The position numbers were made by a program, and so were the translations under genes. A DNA stretch of 64,000 nucleotides, taken from Zea mays (Eukaryota; Streptophyta; Magnoliopsida; Poales; Poaceae). The notes beneath the pieces were generated by a model that searched no databases, was not told the DNA's origin, and saw nothing but the letters and a program-made list of their open reading frames with translations. Positions 55,910 to 64,000 of the stretch are shown here, piece by piece; the stretch's first letter is position 1; each line of letters starts with the position of its first letter. The stretch is from positions 136,013,988 through 136,077,987 of the forward strand of contig NC_050105.1 in the NCBI RefSeq assembly GCF_902167145.1. Reading direction: 5' to 3'.

Positions 55910-58900
55910 TGTGGCGGAACCGCCCGAATTATTCCAACTTAAGTGCCTACGTCCCACCTTAAAGGCTAGACCACACTTAAATAGGAACAAGACGTCAGTC
56001 CCTCGGATCTAGTCTGACGAGACCACTAACAGGATCAAGTACCATGTACTCACTCGAAGGTGAGGCATAGAACAAATACAATAAAACATAAAACCATACA
56101 TTAGGGAGTGTTAAATTTATTACAACATCATTGGAGTTTAGCAAAAGAGTGATCATTGTTCGGGTTGCAGCGGAATAAAACTAACGATAAATAAACGGAG
56201 GGATGGGGAAGCCTGTCCCATCACTCCTCATGCTCCTCCTCTGCCGAGGTAGGGTCCCACTCGACTGTCCAACCTGGTGGCAAGATGGACGGCCAAGTCA
56301 CTCCAGCAACCATGTCCTCCAGAGAACCTGTAAAAATAATGCCACAAGCAAGGCTTAGTATACTAATACTTAGCTAGACTTACCCGGTGTGAGGAGTCTA
56401 CTCCTCTACCTCTAGACATGCAGCTGTTTGGCTGAGGGGTTTGGTTTGCCAAAAGCACTAGCTAAGTCTAAAATCAGGTCTAGCTTTTCAAGTTTTAGTG
56501 TGACTCTCTTAAGACTAAATGTATACCTAGCTAATCATACATGGTAGCAAGCATTTAGCAATCAACATCTTTTGCCAAATCAATACATTTCCACTTGTTA
56601 CTCAATGTAGCAGCATGGATCAAACAGTCTCATTAGCTGCGAGAAGCAGACGATTCGAATCAAGTTTTTATCCTTGCAAGGTAAACCTAAACACACGACA
56701 TGGCGAGGCACTCTGTCCCCATGCATATCAACCGTCCCCATCGATTCCCCGTCAGCAGATCAGGGCTCACCGACTTGGCGTACAATGCCTCACTGACCCC
56801 GACTACCGTCATGCAGTGACCACACTTGTACCCACCATAACCGGAATGGGAGACCACGTCTCAGGTCGCATGAGGGGTAAAGTCTGCTGTCAGGTTCAAT
56901 CAGGTACTAGGCTTACCAATTTACCATATTTCTCGGCATGTGCTTAGTACGTTCAAACGCTTGACACATGGTACCACACCTTAATCCTTATTCCAATTTT
57001 CATCTCTTAGACAACGCATCCCCATGGATTGTTGTCCACAGACCATCATCATTACGATATAAAAATGGATACAACCAATTCCTGAATTCGTGCGAGTGCT
57101 GGAAAAATCACTCGACTTCTACCGAGATCCCTAATTAGTAAAGCAACTACTCGACCTAGCATACTAGTATCCATCTCAAAAGGAATCCTGAGTTCATGCA
57201 ACTAGGGTTTTAGTCAACGCTTGCACTTAAGTGCACAGTACAAGCCTACAATCATTAAGTGTAGTAAAATAGCATATATAAACGGTTATGCATAAAACCG
57301 GGGCTTGCCTTTCAAAGCTGGGGCAGGCAGATCCTCGATGGCAGACTCTGGTGCTGGCTCCTGGGCTACCTCCTGAGCAACTCCTTGCTCCAGAACGAGG
57401 ACGTTTTCCCCGTCAGCGAGATTACAGTCTATCGAATGCAATGAGTAAGATATATGCATAAAAATGATATGAAAATTTGGAAAGGTTATGCATAGCAGAA
57501 GCAGTGCTTAAGTTTAGTGGTTCTCTAGGGTTTCTTTTGGGTATACTTAAGGGTCTTGTACTTTCATCTTTGAGATTTTGAATGAAGTTACACTCTTTAA
57601 TTATATTTTTATGTTCCATGAGTTCCTTGGAAGGTTTTGGTTGTACATTATCTATTTCTCCCAAAATTCTTTTTTTCTTGCTATTGTTTCTTATTAAGCA
57701 TTTTTGAACTATCCTGGTCAGTTAACATTTTCCAAAAATGCTGTAAAAATTATAGTGGGTAAACATTTACCTTGGTGAGTTATTCTCAAAATTTGAGGTT
57801 GAAATTTATTCAGGTACTACTCGTGTAAAATTAACAAAAGTAAGGGTAAAAGGGCACTTTACACTATAGCTCTACTTCAGGTGAGGTTTCTGCACTAAAT
57901 TTTATTTTTGCCATGCTCCCTATTTGATAATAGGCCTCTGTGCCAAAAATCACAGAAAAAGACCTACAGGATATTTAGTTGTGATTTTCTAAAGTTTAAT
58001 GCCAAAAAGGTACTTATAACTAACTTACTATTTGAAAAAATATCAAACAACAGGACTTACATTTTTCCTAGGTTCTTAATAACATATTATGAGTTATCCC
58101 AAGGATTGGGGTTGTTTACCCTCAGGATTATTTTTCTAAGATTTTCCTAAGTTTTCATTGTTTTCATAAAATAAAAGGTAATGTATTTCTTTTGTACTAA
58201 CAGAGGGTCTAACAAAATTTTCCAGTGAACTATGTTAAATAAGTGAGCTAGCAAAAATGTGGTTGCCCCTGATCTTGTTTTAATTTACCTTTTCTATTTT
58301 TCTTAACTTTTTGCCAAAATAAGTTTAAATGGTAAACCCTTCCTTAATTTGGTGTACTGAGGGGTGTACTATTTTTAAATAGCTTAGGGAGTGGTTAAGT
58401 ACTTCTATGATTTTTCTTAACCCTAGTCTAACAGTGTAGCTATTTTTCCTTCTTTTATTTAGCTTTTGGCCAGTTTACTATTTAAATCAAAACTTTAAAA
58501 CTTCATGCAATATTTAGAATGTTTGTATTTTTCCTAAGTAGTTCACATTATTTAGAACCTAGAAAAAATGGTTTGACCAAACTTGGCTAAACAAAACTGA
58601 AGTTATGAATTTTATAAGCTCTATTTGTATTTAAATGAATAATATTTAAAAGGTTTTCTGGAAAACCAGTTTACACCGAGGACCCTAGGCTTTCCTTAAA
58701 CCAGTTCTCTAACTTATACCCCTGCGCAACTATTTACCTGAGTCTCTGACCATTCAAAAACCCCCCTGACTTCTTCTCCTTTTTCCCCGAGGTCCCTCCC
58801 CCCTTTTGAACAGTACCCGCGGAAGGAAATAGGGCGGCGCGGCTTACCGGTGGCGAGGGAGGTTCGGCGAAGGGCGGGGTTAGCTTCGGGAAGTCCTTGC

Positions 58901-60237
58901 GGTCACGACGAGGTACGGCTCGACGACGGTGATGGCCGGAATCGACCGGTCCACGTGCGCAGACGGGCGAGCTCATCGACGACGGGTGCTCCGGCCTATC
59001 CACGGCGATATAGTTCAATCCAAGGGCACAGGAAGCTTCACGGGGTGCTAAGGAGTCTATCCGTGCAAGGAATTGAAGAAAGGCTCGCCGTGGAGCTCGG
59101 TCTACGCTCGCCGACAGTCGAGTGAAGTCCGGTGACCTTGATCCGGTGTCTCCGGCGAGGCAAAGCTCGATTCCTTCCTCTAGGAGCTTCACTGAGGCAC
59201 GTAGAGTCTCCCTCGAGGGTCGGATGGGGCTAGGAATGACTCTGTTGGCCGGTCTACGATGGTGAGTGCTCGAGCGGCCGCGGGCACGCCGTGTGCAGGG
59301 CAAACGCCGGTGATCTTGCGCTCCTGCGAGGTCGAGAGTGAGCGAGGGCGTACGGTTGAAGCCTTGGCTGGCTTTATAGGCTCGGGCGCGGGCAGTGGCA
59401 CGGGCTTGGCTTGGCGCGGCGCGGGGCGTGCGGGGTCGGGCGCCGGGGCGTGCTCTGGCAATGCCAGGGCGCTTCGAACACGTGGAGGTTTGTTTCTGCC
59501 CTTGTTCAAACATCTGCAGAGATCACAAGCGTGCGAATCTTGGCGAAAATCCTGCGCAGACCTCCTCTTGGCACCTATGGCTATCTCTTGTATGTGAGTT
59601 CCGATGGAGGATATGCCCTAGGTCAGAAGATATGCAGACACCAAATCAGGTATGTCTCACTGTTCACCTCAAGAAAAAAGGGATGTCAAATCATGTCAAA
59701 CAGTTTTGACTTGGGTTCAAATTTTCCAGTGGGTTCCTTAGGTAGTTTGGCTCCTTTTTGATATTCAGACCAAGTGGTTTTGGTGCCATTAACTAGGTGA
59801 ACACTTCTGATCTTTAGATTAGGGTTCATTTTTGACTTAGAGGAAATTGGAGAGCTCTAGTGTGCTCTCTACTTAAAGAATGGATTTGGGGTCTTTAAGG
59901 GGCCTTTTTGTAATGTTTCCCCTCTGCATTTTATAGATTTTAATGTGTACTTAAACTTTGGTTAAGGATTAGAAACAAGAATTGGCTATTTGATTAGCTT
60001 GCCCACTAATCCCTTGCTTGGAAGTCTAGTGCTTTAAGGGGTCTAGGGTTTAACCTCTTTTGCCCATGGTGACAATTGCTCAAAATGTTTGGGTAAAGCT
60101 TTTGTCATTAACATTTCTTAGTTAATCCATGGTTTCTAAGGTTTTGGTACTCCCTCTCCTCCACTTAACCACATGAGATAACATGTCATGGGTGCCAGTA
60201 GGGAGTCAGGGCCTTGGGTAACACCTGGGGTGTTACA
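55910..60237 (-). mobile_element. Innermost solo LTR of a long-LTR Gypsy type (4328 bp)
   Basis: Ends TGTGGCGG and GGTGTTACA; TSD TCAGC (55905-55909) against TCAGT (60238-60242), a one-base mismatch. On - it starts TGTAACACCCCAGG. No PBS or pol sequence. A GC-rich stretch (58850-59480) with TATAAAG on - near 59374-59379 marks the promoter side; the remainder is AT-rich. Architecture parallels the enclosing 53143 LTR and the 24136 LTR without close sequence identity. Confidence 0.75.
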
Positions 60238-60472
60238 TCAGTGAGCGACGCGTGGCCTGAGCCAACGGTTAGTTGGCGCACCGGACAGTGTCCAGTGAGC
60301 CAAGAGGACCGTTGCTCCAACGGTCAGCTGAGCCCAATATGGAAAGAGATCGTGCACCGGACAAGCTACAGGACCTGTCCAGTGGTGCACCGGACTGTCC
60401 GGTGCGCCACCCGACAGAAAGCAAATATTGCCTTCCAAAAGGAATTCCAACGGCTCCTAGGCCCCTTGGGTC

Positions 60473-60480
60473 TATAAAAG
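60473..60480 (+). promoter_or_regulatory. TATA box of the Sirevirus-like solo LTR
   Basis: GGGTCTATAAAAGGGACC on +, consistent with + orientation of that LTR. Confidence 0.7.
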
Positions 60481-61699
60481 GGACCCCTAGGCGCCTCCAA
60501 CAGTGACACAAGTGCAGCCAACAATTGTATACATCATTTGGATCAATTCTATCTCTCTCTCATGTATATCTCTCTAGTTTGTGTGGAGGCAAAGCTATAA
60601 GCCTTTAGAGAGTGGAGAAGTGCTGCTGAGAGCTAGAGCAAAGTCTTGAGCGCATTGTTACTCTGTCGAGTGCTGTCAAGAAGACTGTAAGCAGCCACGA
60701 CGTTGTTGTAACCAATATCAACATAGTGGAAGGCTCTATCTGTCATACTGACAGATCTGAGCAAACGGAGGATGGAGTTGAAATAGACTCCAAGCCCAGG
60801 TGTGGCTAACTCCAACGAGGACTAGACAAGCATTTCAGGCTTGGCCGAACCTCGAGATAAATTCCTGCGTCTGTGTGCTCTGCTCTATGCTGTGTGCTGA
60901 TTCTCTATCTTACCTACTCTTTATATCTGCACTTCAATACTTATTTGTGGTACAAGTTATATTTGAAGTGCAGGGCATTTTAAGACAGGATCTTCTATTC
61001 CGCTGCAACCTACTCGAAGGGTCTTTCATTCCACTGCAATCTAGCCTTCGAGTAGAGTAAGAATTTAAGTTCTAAAGTGATAATTATTATTCGCCTATTC
61101 ACCCCCCTCTAGGCGACATCTAGATCCTGTTCCCGGGCATAGGGAACTTTCACTAATCTCTCAAGATTGAATATACTTTATTCCTAGGGTTCTCCTTTTA
61201 TTTATTTCATTAAATAAATAAATCAACATATACTTTAATTCTATATTCTAAGTGTAAAAATTAAAGTGTACAGTTTACGGTTGGTCATATTTTATTTGAA
61301 CATAGAATGATTTGGTGAACATTTTCCAATTTGAACCACTAAATTTAGAGTTCATATGAAAAAGATATGAAATAAACAAGTTTTGAAGTTTGAAATATGA
61401 AATTAGGGTTAAATCTGTGATTAAATAAAAGTCCAGGGGTCTAATTAAAACAAACCATGGACCTATGTGCTAAAATAGAGGACGGTGGGTTGATTTCCTA
61501 AAACCAGGGGGTTTCTTAAGCAAAACAGCCACGCGAAGGGGTAGCGGGTGAATCTAACCGTCAGATCTAAAACCAACGGCTAAGATTAGATCTGCGGTCG
61601 AGAGCACGCGCGCACGGGTGGGCGAGCACTGACAAGCGGGCCAGGGAGTGTCAGCGACAAAAGGGGGGAGAGCGCTGACCGAGCGGGCCCAGCGCCAGG

Positions 61700-61995
61700 G
61701 GGGTTTGGGCGCTGACAGGCGAGTCAGGGCATCCAGGCGCGCGGTCATGAAGCGACATCCTGGGGTCCGGGTCGTGCGATCAAGATCGGAAGGAGGGTCC
61801 GAGGAGTCCGAGGGGTCCGAGGGGGTCCGAGCCGTTCGATCAAGATCGGACGGGGGAAATCAGACTGGGAAGGATGAGCGGCTGCGGGTGGCGCTGACAG
61901 GGGGGCCAAGGCCTGTCAGGCGTGCGTGCGCGAAGCAGTATCCCACGGTCCGGGTCGTGCGATCAAGATCGGACGGGGGAAATCAGACCGGGGAA
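61700..61995. repeat. Imperfect direct repeats in GC-rich block of the outer solo LTR
   Basis: GGTCCGGGTCGTGCGATCAA recurs at about 61765 and 61949, each preceded by GGCGCTGACAGG-type sequence, and a GATCAAGATCGGACGGGGG relative lies near 61838. Spacing about 180 bp between the two longest copies. Confidence 0.7.
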
Positions 61996-63327
61996 ACAGA
62001 CGTGCGCGAAGCGGCGTTGCTCCTCACCGCGGCGGTGAGGTCACCGGAGTTGAGGCAGGTGCAAGCTAGGGTGGCTCCAGGGTCGCCGAAGTTGGGCAGA
62101 GAGGGAGAGGGTGCCACGGCAAACTCAATGGCAGGGAAGAGGTCATGAATCCACGGGCAGAGAGGGTAGAACAGCGGTGAGAAAGCCTCGCGCGGGCCGG
62201 AGAAACTTTGGTGAGCCATTCCGGCCACGGGGAGGGGATCTAAGGCGCGCTAAGGCCTTGGCTAACTTCAGCAGAGGCAGGGTGACACAGGGACCTACTC
62301 CGGTGAACTAGACCGGGCTAAATCGGCCGGTCACCACGCGGGCACGGCAGACCGTCGCGGTCGAGCACCGACGAAGGCGAAATTGGATGAACACAGGGCG
62401 TAATAGGGAAATTGGGCACCGGGACAGGTGTCTCACCTTGGGGCGGAGCTCGGGGAGGCTTGGAGCGGTCTCCGGCGAGCTGGATGGTCGGGGACGTAGG
62501 CGCGGGTCTCCGGTGGCGGCTGACAGCGAGGGCAGAGCGCGAGAGAGGGTGAAGCTGCGCGAAATGAGGTGAGGGGTGTGCGCGGGGCACTGGCGAGGCT
62601 TTATGAAGGGAGCTGGGCATGTGGGCGGGCGTCGTGGCCGATAAATCCGGCGACGTGCGCAAGTGCACACGCGCCGGTCCACGGCGAGAGTGGAGAAGGC
62701 GGAACTGATAGGGCAGGCCCACGGCGTAGAGAGAGAAGAAAGGGGTGCGCGGGGCAACGACTCGGCGACTGGCGATCTGGGCCCGCGAGACAGACAGAGA
62801 GAGAGAGAGGGAGTGCGCGGGTGAAGAAAACTGGCGCCGACAGATCGGCCCCACTGGGCAGCGAGCGAGAGAGAGAGAGGGTGCGCGCGAGGGAGAGCTG
62901 CCGCTGACAGGTGGGGTCCGCCTATCAGACGGCACGGGCGCGTGGCCTGGCTGGGCTTAGTGGGTCGACTGGGCTGCTTTCTCTTTTCCTTTTTCTCTGG
63001 ATTTTCTAATTCCTTTTCCATTTCTTTTCTCTAGGGTTTTTAATTCAAATTCAAATCAAGTTTCAAATTCAAATTAAATCAAATATGTGCAACAATTCAA
63101 AGAATATTTTAAGCTTAGCATGATGCAACATGTCATGACCCATAAGGTTTCGGCCAAAATAAATAATTAACCTCCACTAGTTTAGGCTATCTCTAATCAA
63201 AAAGGAAAAAGGGAGAATGAATCTAAAGTGAGAGAAAATCTAGAGTGAGAAAAAGAAGAGTAACACATGATTTTGGGTGCTAATTAGAAAGAAATTTTAT
63301 ACACCAAAATCAGGGTGTTACAGGTGA

Positions 63328-63604
63328 ATTATAGCGGAGCGACGTCCGAGAAACCCGAAGGTGAAGAGTTCAGAGTTGTACGGTCCTGGTGCCACCGGAC
63401 AGTGTCCGGTGCGCCAGACCAGGGCATCCTTCGGTTCTTTTGCTCTTTTGTTTTTGAACTGTAATTTCGATCTTTTATTAGTTTGTGTTGAACCTTTATG
63501 CACATGTAGAATATAATCTAGAGCAAACTAGTTAGTCCAATATTTGTGTTGGGCATTCAACCCAAAATTAATTATGGAAAAGGTTTGGCCCTATTTCTCT
63601 TTCA
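63328..63604 (-). mobile_element. 5' LTR of Sirevirus, outer part
   Basis: Continues the LTR interrupted at 53142: AATTATAGCGGAGCGACG to TTTCTCTTTCA, matching 45218-45517. Followed by TSD ATTCT. Confidence 0.93.
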
Positions 63605-63849
63605 ATTCTGATTCATGTAATTAGGTACTACATGTTTGAATAACTATTTTAGCTATATGCATGTGAGAACGAATGGTGTTGAAGCCAGAACCATGTTGTG
63701 TTCATGGTGCGGTCATGAGTGATCATCACCATGCCATGCATGAAACGTCCTCGCTTTTAGGCATGTGAGGATGCCATAGCATGAGTGCGTATGGCAGAGG
63801 GATTATGGGGCTTATACTTTGTAAACACTAGTATAAGAGGAACAAATGA

Positions 63850-64000
63850 AATAGAAAAGGTGATCGGCCCACACAGATCGCCGTTAAGAAGATCGAGCGA
63901 CTTGGTGACACCATACTTGGTGGTTGGCGAGAAAGGTGCTCAATGCCATTTCCCCGCTAGGCACACATCACAAACGTGCTCGACATGTTTGATCGATGTG
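63850..64000 (-). pseudogene. Copia pre-integrase fragment
   Basis: Minus strand encodes HVCDVCLAGKWH, a stop, then APFSPTTKYGV and DLLNGDLCGPIT, matching the zinc region and the first Asp region of Copia integrases. It runs off the window edge. 63610-63849 holds no gene that I can recognise; 44338-44382 and this flank were contiguous before the Sirevirus inserted. Confidence 0.7.

Larger units (their letters stand above)
54909..61152 (+). mobile_element. Sirevirus-like solo LTR, itself interrupted
   Basis: Ends TGAAAGTTC and GAACTTTCA (9-bp perfect inverted ends), TSD CTAAT at 54904-54908 and 61153-61157. Without the nested element it is about 1.9 kb. It carries CACCGGACTGTCCGGTG-type palindromes (55749, 55832 and 60390 regions), CACCCCCCTCTAGGCGAC near 61103 and a + strand TATA box, but no internal region. 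It is longer than, and only partly similar to, the Sirevirus LTR around it. Confidence 0.85.
53143..63322 (-). mobile_element. Solo LTR of a long-LTR Gypsy type, itself interrupted
   Basis: Ends TGTCACACC and GGTGTTACA, TSD GGTGA at 53138-53142 and 63323-63327. After removing nested DNA it is about 3.9 kb with no PBS, PPT or coding region, so it is best read as a solo LTR left by recombination. The strand is inferred from the TGTAACACC start on - and from the U5-type cassette GCAAGGGTGAGTAC (53518) near its left end. A GC-rich block (61540-62960) with a weak TATA-like site near 62600 would be the promoter-proximal part. Confidence 0.75.
44388..63604 (-). mobile_element. Sirevirus (Copia) LTR retrotransposon, 5' LTR split by nested insertions
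   Basis: LTRs at 44388-45517 and 52249-53142 plus 63328-63604; TSD ATTCT at 44383-44387 and 63605-63609. Initiator-Met PBS, Gag with zinc knuckle and coiled coil, protease, integrase, RT and RNase H in Copia order on -. The CACCGGAC-type palindromes in the LTR and repeated PPT-like blocks before the 3' LTR are hallmarks reported for Sireviruses (Opie, Ji, Giepum relatives). Without the 10.2-kb insertion it spans about 9 kb. Every coding segment carries stops or frameshifts. Confidence 0.92.

Noticed and set aside
58734..59513. 260-codon frame on - rich in Arg, Ala and Pro
   Set aside because: Lies in the GC-rich promoter-proximal block of a solo LTR and spans the TATA region; no domain seen. 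The frame at 62308-63021 was rejected on the same grounds.

Overview
The window looks like intergenic heterochromatin from a large grass genome, most likely maize (Zea mays) or a close relative. Almost every base belongs to LTR retrotransposons nested inside one another. I see no host protein-coding gene, tRNA or rRNA gene. The maize assignment is inference from the LTR types: a Huck-like Gypsy LTR, a Sirevirus with CACCGGAC...GTCCGGTG palindromes, and Tat-lineage Gypsy elements carrying an antisense gene. No database was consulted.

Layout. (1) 1-11165: 3' portion of a Tat-lineage Gypsy element on +, with gag-pol in one frame, an 80-bp tandem array, a five-exon gene on the opposite strand and a 475-bp 3' LTR. 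It interrupts the integrase/RT region of (2), a Copia element on - (11166-14390). (3) That Copia shares a single LTR with a second, internally deleted copy of the same family (to 17133), giving an LTR-internal-LTR-internal chain. (4) 17134-17669: about 540 bp with no recognised feature. (5) 17675-42179: a Huck-like Gypsy element on -, 1.6-kb LTRs, target-site duplication (TSD) ATGGT. Its integrase was split twice, by a 9930-bp non-autonomous LTR element (24136-34065, TSD TCGAT, almost identical 3.4-kb LTRs) and by a 605-bp hAT-type element (34349-34953, TSD GCCGCAAG). (6) 42185-44382: old degenerate Copia DNA on +. (7) 44388-63604: a decayed Sirevirus on - (TSD ATTCT). Its 5' LTR was split by a solo LTR (53143-63322), itself split by a solo LTR (54909-61152), itself split by a third (55910-60237). 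(8) 63610-64000: flank with a Copia integrase fragment.

How the parts work together. Each autonomous element carries the usual retrotransposition set: Gag, protease, reverse transcriptase, RNase H, integrase, primer-binding site (PBS), polypurine tract (PPT) and LTR promoter. All are broken here by stops, frameshifts, nested insertions or lost catalytic residues. Many stops fit C-to-T change at CHG or CG sites, as expected of methylated heterochromatin. The youngest visible insertion is the 9930-bp non-autonomous element.

The most interesting content: a 5S-rRNA-like segment inside the 3.4-kb LTRs; the antisense spliced gene with its own TATA box; the single ORF of the non-autonomous element, which may hold a dsRNA-binding-like fold; and the three-deep nest of solo LTRs. 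I found nothing I could honestly call a new multi-gene system.
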